Source: Achromobacter sp. Root83
GTDB taxonomy: Bacteria > Pseudomonadota > Gammaproteobacteria > Burkholderiales > Burkholderiaceae_B
NCBI RefSeq assembly: GCF_001428845.1
Contig: NZ_LMIU01000025.1
Coordinates: forward strand, 341,755-405,754
Direction: 5' to 3'
DNA length: 64,000 bases
Below, piece after piece: positions 41,413 through 49,893 of this stretch. The position numbers and the translations under genes are program-made. Within the stretch, counting starts at the first letter, position 1. Each line of letters begins with the position of its first letter. The notes below the pieces were generated by a model. It was not told where the DNA came from. It saw only the letters and a list, made by a program, of their open reading frames with translations, and did no database searches.

Positions 41413-42342
41413 ATGGCACACAACTCGATTTCCGACATCGCGCAGGCCGCCGCCGAATACACGCACGCGGCCTTCCACCCCGCCGGCGACACCCCGCCGC
41501 CGGCGCAATGGGCTGTTCCGCTGGACGATCAACGCCACCTTGGCATGACGTTCAACCCGAATGAGGGCTGCGCCGTCCTGACCGCCTGGCGCCGCGCCTT
41601 CCACGACGCGCCCGACACGGACGATGTGCTGGGCGAGGCCCTGCTGCGCCGGGGCTTCGACACGCGACTGGGTGCCGGGCTGGTCGGCGGCATCTCGCCC
41701 GAGCTGGGCGCCAGCCTGAGCCTGCCGCTGTACGCCGCCTGCGACGCGCAGCCGCTGCACGACGCGGCGGACGCGCTGCTGCGCGAACTGGACCAGATGG
41801 AGCGCGCGCCCGGTGAAGCCGCCGAGCGCCTGCCCGTCGCGCCGGCCGATGCGCGCGCCCTGCTGGGCGATGCGCAACGCGCCGAACGCGACCTGTCGCG
41901 GCTGGCCCAGAGCTGCGGCCTGGACGCGCTGCCCGCCGGCTCCCGCCAGTTCGATCTGCTGTTCGACGACCTGCCCGGACGCATCACGCTGCACCCATCC
42001 AATCGCCTCGCCGTGGCCGACTTCTACCTGCATGATGCCGTGGCCGTGCAGGGCAGCCTGCGCCGCGCCATCATCAAAAGCGCCCTGCTCATCAATCAGA
42101 ACGCGCTGCGCGGAAACGCCTTCGCGGTCGGCCTGGACAGCCGCGATTTCGTGGCCACCACCGCCCGCATCGCGCTGGACCGGCTGGACGACGACATCTG
42201 GCCGCGCTGGCTGCAGTACCAGGTGACGCAGGCGCTGGATACACGCGCACTCGTCAGGAGCCTGTCGCTGGACAACGCCGAGATCTCCTTTGGCGGCGTC
42301 GGCGGCGGCGCCGCCCCGGTCGCTCCGGGAGCACTGGCATGA
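41413..42342 (+). CDS. Double-length (two-domain) class I-like chaperone for the downstream phospholipase effector
   Basis: 309 aa, about twice the size of SpcU-type chaperones. Two segments look like class I chaperone folds: about 30-125 (LDDQRHLGMTFNPNEGCAVL, then LSLPLYAACDAQPLHDAADA) and about 185-285 (FDDLPGRITLHPSNRLAVAD, FYLHDAVAVQGSLRRAIIKS, LLINQNALRGNAFAVGLD, then DDDIWPRWLQYQVTQALDTR). Between them is an Ala/Arg-rich helix (130-180). Class I chaperones act as dimers, so this could be a tethered dimer. ATGA overlap with the patatin gene implies it serves that effector. No other function is suggested by sequence. Confidence 0.68.
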   Translation: MAHNSISDIAQAAAEYTHAAFHPAGDTPPPAQWAVPLDDQRHLGMTFNPNEGCAVLTAWRRAFHDAPDTDDVLGEALLRRGFDTRLGAGLVGGISPELGASLSLPLYAACDAQPLHDAADALLRELDQMERAPGEAAERLPVAPADARALLGDAQRAERDLSRLAQSCGLDALPAGSRQFDLLFDDLPGRITLHPSNRLAVADFYLHDAVAVQGSLRRAIIKSALLINQNALRGNAFAVGLDSRDFVATTARIALDRLDDDIWPRWLQYQVTQALDTRALVRSLSLDNAEISFGGVGGGAAPVAPGALA

Positions 42343-44114
42343 CGAACATTTCCAGCCAGATCCAGAACAGCGCCAGCGCACCCGCCTGGCAGGCACCCAC
42401 CCAGGCGCCCACCTCGCTGCTCGGCCAGCTCAAGGGCCTGTTCGTCACGCCCGACAGCAGCGCCACCCATGTGCAGGCCGCCAAGCAGTCCTTCGAACAA
42501 TATTTCCAGCAGGAAACGAGCGCGCTGACCGGCATGATGGGCCCCAATGGCATCGCGGGCTTCGCCAGCGAGGCGCACGCGAAGTTCGACTCCATCATGC
42601 AGCGCACCTTCGACGCCTTGCCGCTCAAGAATGACGGTTCGGTCGGCGGCAAGGACTTCGCCGCCGCCATGAAGAAGGCCGGCTCGCAAGCCGCGATGGC
42701 GCTGGACCGCCTGAAGGTGGACGCCGCGCGCCACGAACTGACGGCCAACCTGCGCCCGGCGGACACCAGCCCGCAGATCATCTCGCACCAGGGCAAGTAC
42801 GTCGTCATCCGGCCCGCGCCGCAACTGGAGAACCTGGTGCTGCGCGGCGGCGGGGCCAAGGGCGTCGGCTACAGCGCCGCGCTGGACCAGATGGAGAAGG
42901 CCGGCATGATGGCCGGGCTGAAGAACCTGGCCGGTTCGTCCGCCGGCGCGCTGACGGCCACCTGCCTGGCTTGCGGCCTGTCGGCGTCGGAATTCGAAAG
43001 CGGCCCCGCGGACGCCCTCTTCCGCCCCGGCGTGCTGGACGCGCTCAAGGGCGGCGGGGACCTGCCCCGCCTGTACCCCGACCTGCAGATGGAAGGAGGC
43101 CTCGCGCCCGCGGTCGCCTCGCTGAAGGTGGTGGACCAGAGCAGCGCCACAAGCGTCGCCAACTACCTGAACAGCAACTGGAACGACGGCGCCTTCCAGG
43201 CCAGGCTGGCGCGGCTCGACCCGGTGGCGCAGGTGCGGCTGGACGAGCTGCGCCAGCCGCAGAACTTCGACGAAAACCGGCAAGGCAAGATGATCACCTT
43301 CGGCGATCTGAAATCCATGCATGAGCTGGCGCCGGACAAATTCAAGAACCTCACCCTGACCGGCTGGAACAAGACCGACCAGCAAGAGGTTTACTTCGAC
43401 GCGCAGACCGCGCCCGACATGCCGGTGGCCTATGCCGCGCGCATGTCGATGGCCTTCCCGATCGCGTTCAAGGCCGTGTCGATCGACATGAATGGCGAAA
43501 ACAAGGTCTTTGCGGATGGCGGCATCGGCAGCAACATGCCGTCCGAGGTGTTCCTCAAGCCCCACGACGCCACCGGCGCGCGCGTGCGTCTGGATGCGGA
43601 CGCCAAAGGCGAGATGCGGGCCCGCACCCTGCTGCTGACGTTCGACGAAAACGGCAAGGGCTACCAGATCATGCACGGCGGCAAGCCCGAGGCCAAGCCG
43701 CAAGGCGTGCTGGACAAGGTGAAGGCCTTTTTCGTGAACCTGATTACCAGCCATCCGGATCAGGCGGGCGCCAATCTGAAGGACCAGAAGAAAGTGTGGA
43801 ACGCCGGGCCGAACGCCCTGCCGGTCTTCCACGGCGACATCAAGACGCTCACGTCCAGCATCAGCGACGAAACGCAGCATCAGGCCCACATGCTGTCGGC
43901 CTGGAAGGCGCTGGAGCAGATCGATGCCCGCACGCAGCAGGCCTATTCGATGCGATGCGATTCGCTGGAAGAGGTGGCGGCGATGCTGTCGCCCGACGAG
44001 AAGCTCGCGCTGCAATCGCTGCCCAGTCCGGATGAGCAGCAGGCCAGGCTGCTGGCCGTGATCAACGGCCTGGGCAATGGCGCCCCGCCCCCGTTGACGA
44101 TGATGCCGGTCTAG
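42339..44114 (+). CDS. axoU: Patatin-like phospholipase T3SS effector, ExoU/AxoU type
   Basis: 591 aa. Patatin catalytic elements are all present: oxyanion loop RGGGAKG (169-175), nucleophile elbow GSSAG with Ser201, and catalytic Asp393 in ADGGIGSNMP. The first 160 residues (TNISSQIQNSASAPAWQAP onward) form an N-terminal secretion/chaperone-binding region, and the last 150 (LDKVKAFFVNLITSHPDQ; LEEVAAMLSPDEKLALQSLP) correspond to the helical membrane-localising part of ExoU. No signal peptide. Expected phospholipase A2 activity in host cells after ubiquitin activation, as for ExoU. Known in Achromobacter as AxoU; it is a virulence protein. Slightly shorter than ExoU (687). Confidence 0.87.
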   Translation: MTNISSQIQNSASAPAWQAPTQAPTSLLGQLKGLFVTPDSSATHVQAAKQSFEQYFQQETSALTGMMGPNGIAGFASEAHAKFDSIMQRTFDALPLKNDGSVGGKDFAAAMKKAGSQAAMALDRLKVDAARHELTANLRPADTSPQIISHQGKYVVIRPAPQLENLVLRGGGAKGVGYSAALDQMEKAGMMAGLKNLAGSSAGALTATCLACGLSASEFESGPADALFRPGVLDALKGGGDLPRLYPDLQMEGGLAPAVASLKVVDQSSATSVANYLNSNWNDGAFQARLARLDPVAQVRLDELRQPQNFDENRQGKMITFGDLKSMHELAPDKFKNLTLTGWNKTDQQEVYFDAQTAPDMPVAYAARMSMAFPIAFKAVSIDMNGENKVFADGGIGSNMPSEVFLKPHDATGARVRLDADAKGEMRARTLLLTFDENGKGYQIMHGGKPEAKPQGVLDKVKAFFVNLITSHPDQAGANLKDQKKVWNAGPNALPVFHGDIKTLTSSISDETQHQAHMLSAWKALEQIDARTQQAYSMRCDSLEEVAAMLSPDEKLALQSLPSPDEQQARLLAVINGLGNGAPPPLTMMPV

Positions 44115-44160
44115 CGGACCCGGAGCCGGACCCGGTCCGGTTCCGCCGCGCGCGCCCGGG

Positions 44161-45636
44161 TCAGAGCGGCACCGCCGCCCTGGCGCGGCACACCGCCTGA
44201 AGCCGGCCGGACTGGCCGGCTTGCTCGCGCCATAGCCGCAATAGCCTGTCCGCGCCCGTGCTGCGGCTGCCGGCCGCATAGCGGGCGTAATCCAGCCAAT
44301 GCCGTTCGCCGGCGTCCAGGCCGCCTTCCGCCACCGCCAGCACGTCGCGGGCCAGCGCGCAGACGGCATCGTCGTCCAGCGCGTGGCGCATCGCATCGGC
44401 CCGCAGGGCGCGCAGGCGCAGCCATCCCCAGTCCCGTACCAGGTCCTCGGCCTGCTCCAGATTGCGCATCAGGCCCAGCTGCAAGGCGGACGGCGCCATC
44501 ACCGTGGTGGCCGCCACCGCCCTGCCGGCATCCTGCAGCAGTTGCGCGTCGGCAAAGCCCGCGCCGGGCGCGCGCCCTTCGATATAGCCCGTCACGCCCA
44601 GCCCGGCATACAGGTCCTCGATGCCGCCGGGGCGCGTCCAGGCCTCGCGCAACGCATCAAGCGGGGGATGCGAATCCAGCCGGTAACGCCAGCGCGCGTC
44701 CAGGAAATGCGCGAACTGCGAATACTCGAAATGTCCGCCTTGCGGCACGACTGTCAACGATGCGCCCGTATCGGTGCGCAGTCCCGGCCACCCGTCGGAC
44801 GCCATGAAACGCGAGAGCGGCGGACTGCCTTGCAGGTACACGCCCGCCGCCGACTTGTAGCCGTCCTCGACCGCCAGGGGCAGGCAGCGGGTCGCCGTGC
44901 CGGGCCCGAACATCCAGCGGAAGTAATCCCCCAGGTCGGCGAAAGGACGTTCCGGCAAGCGCTGCAGAAAGTGGTCGCCCGCGTAGCGCGAATAGCGGAA
45001 CATCCGGTCCCACACCGTCAGCCGGTTCTCCTTCAGGCCCGTCTCGCGGCCGTTCTCGAGCGGGCTGTTCGCAAATATCGCCACGCTGGCCGGCGCCAGC
45101 GCCAACACCACATTCAACGCGCGCGCCGCTTGCCGCACGTCGACCGACGTGCAGGGGCTGTTCTGCGCCTTGGCGTCGATGCCCACGCGATGCAGCCATT
45201 CACGATGCCCCACCAGTTCGCGGTAGATGGGGCGCGGCACCTGGACCTTGGCATACCAGGCCGGGTCCAGCGTGCATGCCGGATGTTCCGACACGTTCAG
45301 GACCGTTGCGCCCTCGGCGTCCAAGGCCTGCAGCGCGTCTTCAAGCTCGCGCCGCACGCGCCGGCCCAGTTCCGCCAGCCCGCCTTCCGAGGCGGATACC
45401 GGCGAGAAGGCGGTCTCCAGCAGGTTGAAGCCATTGTCCAGCCCGCTCTCGCCCGCGGCCACCGACACGCCGACATCCTGCCCCGCAATCCGCGACAGGG
45501 CCGGCGCCTCGCCGCGCGCGGCCTTGATCCGCGCCAACCGTTCGAAATAGCCCGCCACCGGATGGCTCGCGCCGGTGTCGCTGCGCGCCACGGCCATCTC
45601 CATTTCCAGGCCCAGAGTCTGGCCAGGGGCGGTCAT
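44161..45636 (-). CDS. Glutamate-cysteine ligase family 2 (GCS2-type) carboxylate-amine ligase
   Basis: 491 aa. N-terminal LGLEMEMAVARSDTGA is the family start with metal-binding Glu residues; NGFNLLETAFSPVSASEGGL, FANSPLENGRETGLKENRLT and QGGHFEYSQFAHFLDARWRY follow in the order seen in GCS2 enzymes. Such enzymes make gamma-glutamyl or similar amide bonds using ATP; the true substrate is not evident. It lies on the minus strand after axoU (46 bp between converging stops). A GGAAC-N15-GTTACT promoter 95 bp upstream places it in the T3SS regulon, which is unexpected for a metabolic enzyme. No transport or secretion signal is visible. Confidence 0.72.
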   Translation of the reverse strand: MTAPGQTLGLEMEMAVARSDTGASHPVAGYFERLARIKAARGEAPALSRIAGQDVGVSVAAGESGLDNGFNLLETAFSPVSASEGGLAELGRRVRRELEDALQALDAEGATVLNVSEHPACTLDPAWYAKVQVPRPIYRELVGHREWLHRVGIDAKAQNSPCTSVDVRQAARALNVVLALAPASVAIFANSPLENGRETGLKENRLTVWDRMFRYSRYAGDHFLQRLPERPFADLGDYFRWMFGPGTATRCLPLAVEDGYKSAAGVYLQGSPPLSRFMASDGWPGLRTDTGASLTVVPQGGHFEYSQFAHFLDARWRYRLDSHPPLDALREAWTRPGGIEDLYAGLGVTGYIEGRAPGAGFADAQLLQDAGRAVAATTVMAPSALQLGLMRNLEQAEDLVRDWGWLRLRALRADAMRHALDDDAVCALARDVLAVAEGGLDAGERHWLDYARYAAGSRSTGADRLLRLWREQAGQSGRLQAVCRARAAVPL

Positions 45637-45730
45637 GGCTTCTCACGCCAAGAGAGACGGCTGGCGCTACGGATTCCAGGGTGGATGGCGGGCATGGCAA
45701 ACCTGTGGAAAATAGGGGAAGTGCCATCTT

Positions 45731-45756
45731 AGTAACGAGAATGGGTCTGCCGTTCC
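45731..45756 (-). promoter_or_regulatory. GGAAC/GTTACT promoter upstream of the GCS2-type ligase
   Basis: Minus strand GGAAC-N15-GTTACT, leader about 90 nt. Same spacing as the bspR, bopN and bsp22 promoters. It is the only member of this set in front of an enzyme gene without an evident T3SS role. Confidence 0.7.
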
Positions 45757-45865
45757 CCGCCGGACTCGCGCGACAGTCACTCTTGTGTAATGGAGGCCAT
45801 ATAACCTCGCCGCCGAAAGGCTGACAAACAACTGAGCGATCCGTTCTCAATTCTATGAGGTTGAA

Positions 45866-47746
45866 ATGTCCTACTTGACTGATAAGTTGCGCGCTCCCTA
45901 CCGCGATGCCCAGGGAGAAGTCACGGTTCCGGGCCAGATGCTCGAAGATATCGTCGCAGCGAATCCCGAGCGCCGCACGCTGCTGAAGAACAGCTTCGGC
46001 CTGTCGATGCTGTCCGTATTCGGCGCCTCGACGCTGCTGACCGCCTGTGGCGGCGACGACGACGATGGGGACACCCCGGCGCCGGGCGAGACGCCCGCCC
46101 CCGGCGGCACCCCTCCCACGGAGCCGGCTGGCCCCGACTACTCAGTCACGTTCACGCCTTTGGGCGACAAGATCGTCGCGGACACGGTGACCGTGCCTTC
46201 CGGTTATGTGGCCGAGGTGCTGTATTCGGCCGGCGACAAGTGCGTGATCGGCTCGGCCGGCTACGCGGGTATTCCGCAGTCGTTTCCCGCCACCGAAAAC
46301 CAGTCGGGCGGCCAGCACGACGGCATGCATTTCTACGCGCTGCAAGGCGTGGACCCCAACCAGGGCGGCCTGCTGGTCCTGAACCACGAAGCCCTCGACA
46401 ATGCGACGCTGGACCAAAGCGTCGAAGGCCTGCGGACCCGTCTGTCGAACGTCGGCGTCTCGGTGGTCGAGGTTGCGCGCGGCAGCGACGGCGCGTGGGC
46501 GGTCAAGGCCGATTCCCGCTACAACAAGCGCTATACCGGCAACACCGTGTATGACGTCAGCGGTCCGGCGAAGGCGGTGGTCGGCGCAACCGTCGTCGGC
46601 ACCCTGAACAACTGCGCAAGCGGCGATACGCCCTGGGGCACGTACCTGACCTGCGAAGAAACGCTCAACAACTACCACTACCTGGTGGGCGATGTCGGCA
46701 AGCCGGCCGACGAAGGCTATGGCTGGGTCGTCGAGATCGACCCGCAGAATCCGGATTCGACCGCCGTCAAGCGCACCGCGATGGGCCGTTTCAGCCATGA
46801 AAACACGGCCTACATGCTGGACGCCAACAATCGCGTGGCGTTCTACATGGGCGACGACACCACGCCCGGCTGCATCTACAAGTTCGTGCCGAGCAAGGCC
46901 TATGACCCGGTCAACCGCGCCAACAACATGGGCCTGCTGGACGAGGGCACGCTGTACGCCGCCCGTTTCAACGACGACGGCAGCGGCAACTGGGTGGAAC
47001 TGTCCGTAGGCAAGAATGGCCTCACGACGGGCGCCACCGACCCGGGCAACTTCACGCAACTGGCCGTCGGCACCGTCATCACCGGCGTGCTCGTGGACTT
47101 CAACACCCAGGCCGACGTGCTGATCAAGACCCAGGCCGCCGCGCGCGTCGCCGGCGCCACGCTGATGGACCGCCCCGAGTGGATCACGGTGGGCGTCGAC
47201 AAGACCGTGTACTGCACGCTGACCAACAACGGCAGCCGCAAGCGCACCAGCGCGCCCAACCCGCGCGTGGACAACTCGCATGGTCAGATCGTCCGCTGGC
47301 ACGAGCGCGGTGATTCCCCGCTGGCCACGACTTTCGAATGGGACCTGCTGCTGCTGGCGGGCCGCGACGCCGCTGACGGCGTAGCCGCCAACCTGACCGG
47401 CAACGTCAAGGGCGATACGTTCTCCAGCCCCGACGGCATCCGCGTCGATCCCAAGGGCCGTCTCTGGGTCCAGACCGACGCTGGCACCGGTTCTTCGACC
47501 ACCGACTTCTTCGGCAATAACTCGATGTACTACATCGACCAGAAGACCGGCGAGTCCAAGCGCTTCCTGGTGGGACCCGTGGGTTGCGAAATCACCGGCA
47601 TCGCCTACACGCCGGATCTGACGACGTTCTTCATCAACATCCAGCATCCCAACGCGACCTGGAACACGCTGCGTTCGGGCGGCGGCGACGCCCGCTCCGC
47701 GACCGTGGTGGTCCGTCGCACCGACGGCAAGCCCGTAGGCGCGTAA
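45866..47746 (+). CDS. phoX: PhoX-family alkaline phosphatase (DUF839), Tat substrate
   Basis: 626 aa. Tat-type N-terminus with ERRTLLKNSFG (Arg36, Arg37), followed by a hydrophobic stretch and lipobox-like LLTACG, then an Asp/Pro/Gly linker. The beta-propeller body carries DUF839 motifs: GLLVLNHEALDNATLD, CASGDTPWGTYLTCEETLNN, GRFSHENTAYMLDANNRVAF and ITGIAYTPDLTTFFINIQHP. PhoX enzymes are Ca/Fe-dependent periplasmic phosphatases. A GAGG ribosome site precedes ATG 45866. Not related to the T3SS by promoter; probably the first gene outside that region. Confidence 0.9.
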   Translation: MSYLTDKLRAPYRDAQGEVTVPGQMLEDIVAANPERRTLLKNSFGLSMLSVFGASTLLTACGGDDDDGDTPAPGETPAPGGTPPTEPAGPDYSVTFTPLGDKIVADTVTVPSGYVAEVLYSAGDKCVIGSAGYAGIPQSFPATENQSGGQHDGMHFYALQGVDPNQGGLLVLNHEALDNATLDQSVEGLRTRLSNVGVSVVEVARGSDGAWAVKADSRYNKRYTGNTVYDVSGPAKAVVGATVVGTLNNCASGDTPWGTYLTCEETLNNYHYLVGDVGKPADEGYGWVVEIDPQNPDSTAVKRTAMGRFSHENTAYMLDANNRVAFYMGDDTTPGCIYKFVPSKAYDPVNRANNMGLLDEGTLYAARFNDDGSGNWVELSVGKNGLTTGATDPGNFTQLAVGTVITGVLVDFNTQADVLIKTQAAARVAGATLMDRPEWITVGVDKTVYCTLTNNGSRKRTSAPNPRVDNSHGQIVRWHERGDSPLATTFEWDLLLLAGRDAADGVAANLTGNVKGDTFSSPDGIRVDPKGRLWVQTDAGTGSSTTDFFGNNSMYYIDQKTGESKRFLVGPVGCEITGIAYTPDLTTFFINIQHPNATWNTLRSGGGDARSATVVVRRTDGKPVGA

Positions 47747-47849
47747 GCGTTCGCTGGAATGGCGCCGCGCGGCAGATCAGGCCGGGCGGCGCCCCTTCCC
47801 AACGGACGGGCGGATGGCTTCCAACCGCCTCGTCCCGATCCCTCCTGCA

Positions 47850-48755
47850 TCACGACAAGCCTGGCAGCTCGCGGAACCTGCGCGCCAGGATATCCACGAA
47901 CGCCTCGGTCACGATCGATGGCGCGGTCTGGGCGGGATAGGCCATGCAGACCCGAACCGGCAGGCACGGCAGGAACGGCCGTATCGCCAACTGGCCGGCG
48001 AACACCGCGGCGATGTAGGGATTGACGAGCCCCAGGCCGCTGCCCGCGGCCGCCAGCGCGCAGATCGTCGACGAATAGGTGGTCTCGATTTCCGACGCGG
48101 GCTGCACCTGATGCTGCTGCATCGCGCCTCGCAACTGCAGGTAGACGTCGTCGTCCGCGTTCAGCACCAGCAGCCGGCGCGCGTTCAAATCCCCGATACC
48201 GACGGACGGCAGCGCTGCCAGGGCATGGTCTGGCCGCATCACGCAGACCGCCGCACTTTCGTGCAGGCTGTGCAAAGCCAGGTGCGAGCCATCCAGCGGC
48301 ACGGTGGTCACCACCACGTCATAGGCGCCGTGCAACAGACCGTCCCGAAGATACTGGCTGCCCACGGTCTGCATATTGATATGCACATCCGGATAGCATT
48401 CGGTGAATTCCTCAACGGCGCCGGGCAGCATGCCCAGGCCCAGCGCTGGCGTGCACGCCAGCCGCAGCACCCCGCTGCCGCTGCGCCGCATGGCCGCCAC
48501 GCGGTCCTCGATGCGCTCCAGCCCGACGAAATGGCGCTGAACGGTGTTGAACAGCTCCGTCGCTTCCCGCGTGGGCCGCAAGCGGCCGCGCTCCATGTCG
48601 AACAGCCTCAGGCCGCTGGCCTGCTGCGCCTGAGCCAGCAAGCGGCTGATCGAGGGCTGAGTGGTGCGCAGCATCCGCGCGGCGCCGGTCGTGGTGCCCG
48701 CCAGCATGACCGCGTGGAAGGCTTCGATCTGACGGAAATTCAGAGGTCGGCTCAT
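47850..48755 (-). CDS. LysR-family transcriptional regulator (1)
   Basis: 301 aa. N-terminal HTH: FRQIEAFHAVMLAGTTTGAA and RMLRTTQPSISRLLAQAQQA, followed by a LysR effector domain (GVLRLACTPALGLGMLPGAV; LAAAGSGLGLVNPYIAAVFA). ATG 48755; the frame extends upstream but the family starts at MSRPLNFRQ. Downstream of a Bug-family gene on the same strand, so it likely belongs to the organic-acid cluster above it. Confidence 0.88.
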   Translation of the reverse strand: MSRPLNFRQIEAFHAVMLAGTTTGAARMLRTTQPSISRLLAQAQQASGLRLFDMERGRLRPTREATELFNTVQRHFVGLERIEDRVAAMRRSGSGVLRLACTPALGLGMLPGAVEEFTECYPDVHINMQTVGSQYLRDGLLHGAYDVVVTTVPLDGSHLALHSLHESAAVCVMRPDHALAALPSVGIGDLNARRLLVLNADDDVYLQLRGAMQQHQVQPASEIETTYSSTICALAAAGSGLGLVNPYIAAVFAGQLAIRPFLPCLPVRVCMAYPAQTAPSIVTEAFVDILARRFRELPGLS

Positions 48756-48856
48756 GACGTCACAGGGTATGGCTACGTTGCACACGCTCTCATGCGGACC
48801 GGCTGCGGCATGCGCGGGGCAGCCTCCATGCCGGTCCCGGCCCGTACGCCTCGCGA

Positions 48857-49822
48857 TCAATCCAGCTTGACCTTTGCCCCTTCGATCACCGGCTTCCATT
48901 TCAGGTAATCCTGCTTGATGGTCGACGCGAACTGATCCGGCGTCGTGGGCATGGCCTGCGCGCCCTGTGCGGCCAATGCCTCCTGCATGGCGGGCAGGGC
49001 AAGCACCTTGTTCAGTTCGGTGTTCAGCGTCTGGATAATGGGTTTGGGCGTTTTGGCCGGGGCCAGAAGGCCATACCAGACGCGCACGTCAAAGCCCGAA
49101 TAACCCAGTTCAGCCACGGTAGGCACGTCGGGCAGGATCGGGCTGCGCTTGGGCGATGTGACGGCCAGCGCCACGGCGCTGCCCGCCTTGATCTGCGGCG
49201 CCGCCGAAGGGATCGACGTGAAGATCACCGGCACCTGTCCGCCCAGCAGATCGGCCATGGCGGGACCCGAACCCTTATAGGGCACATGGACCAGCTTGAT
49301 GTCCGCGCGCTGCTGCAGCAGTTCGGCGGCCAGATGCGTGATGGTGCCGGCTCCCGGCGAGCCATAGTTGACCGTGCCCGGCGCCTTGCGCGCCGCATCG
49401 ATCAGCGCTCCCAGGCTTTGGTAGGGGCTGTTCTTGCCCGCCACGATGACCAGGGGCGCTTCGCCCACGATGCCGATCGGCTCGAAATCCTTGACCGGGT
49501 CGTACGAGAGCTTGCTGTAGATCGAAGGTGCGACGGCCAGGTTGTCGACCTGACCCATCACGATTTCGTAGCCATCCGGTTTGGCGCGCGCCGCCGCCCC
49601 GATGCCTATCGTTCCCCCCGCGCCGGGCCGGTTCTCGGCCACCACATTCCATTTCGTCGTCTCGCCCAGCTTGGCGCTTACCGTGCGCGACAGAAAGTCC
49701 GTGCCGCCCCCGGGAGTGAAGGGAACAATGATGCGTATGGGCTGGTTCGGATATGAGTCCTGGGCCTGGGCGCTGGCGGCAAGGCCAAGTACACAGGCTG
49801 ATAGCAGCAGGGTGCGTAGCAT
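48857..49822 (-). CDS. Bug-family solute-binding protein, organic-acid cluster
   Basis: 321 aa with a Sec signal peptide (LLLSACVLGLAASAQAQD) and no lipobox near the cleavage site. Family motifs: PIRIIVPFTPGGGTDFLSRT, VVAENRPGAGGTIGIGAAAR, VPYKGSGPAMADLLGGQVPV. Located downstream of the CoA-transferase, whose substrate it may capture. No permease genes beside it. Confidence 0.9.
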   Translation of the reverse strand: MLRTLLLSACVLGLAASAQAQDSYPNQPIRIIVPFTPGGGTDFLSRTVSAKLGETTKWNVVAENRPGAGGTIGIGAAARAKPDGYEIVMGQVDNLAVAPSIYSKLSYDPVKDFEPIGIVGEAPLVIVAGKNSPYQSLGALIDAARKAPGTVNYGSPGAGTITHLAAELLQQRADIKLVHVPYKGSGPAMADLLGGQVPVIFTSIPSAAPQIKAGSAVALAVTSPKRSPILPDVPTVAELGYSGFDVRVWYGLLAPAKTPKPIIQTLNTELNKVLALPAMQEALAAQGAQAMPTTPDQFASTIKQDYLKWKPVIEGAKVKLD

Positions 49823-49893
49823 GTCATGTGTCTCCGTCGTTATAGGTACATAGGCTGCCCTTACGCAGCCCGTATGGTCTTACCGCGGCGTCT

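Noticed and set aside
47747-47849. Possible small gene after phoX
   Set aside because: Short GC-rich gap with no frame bearing a ribosome site; it holds only the converging ends of phoX and the LysR gene.
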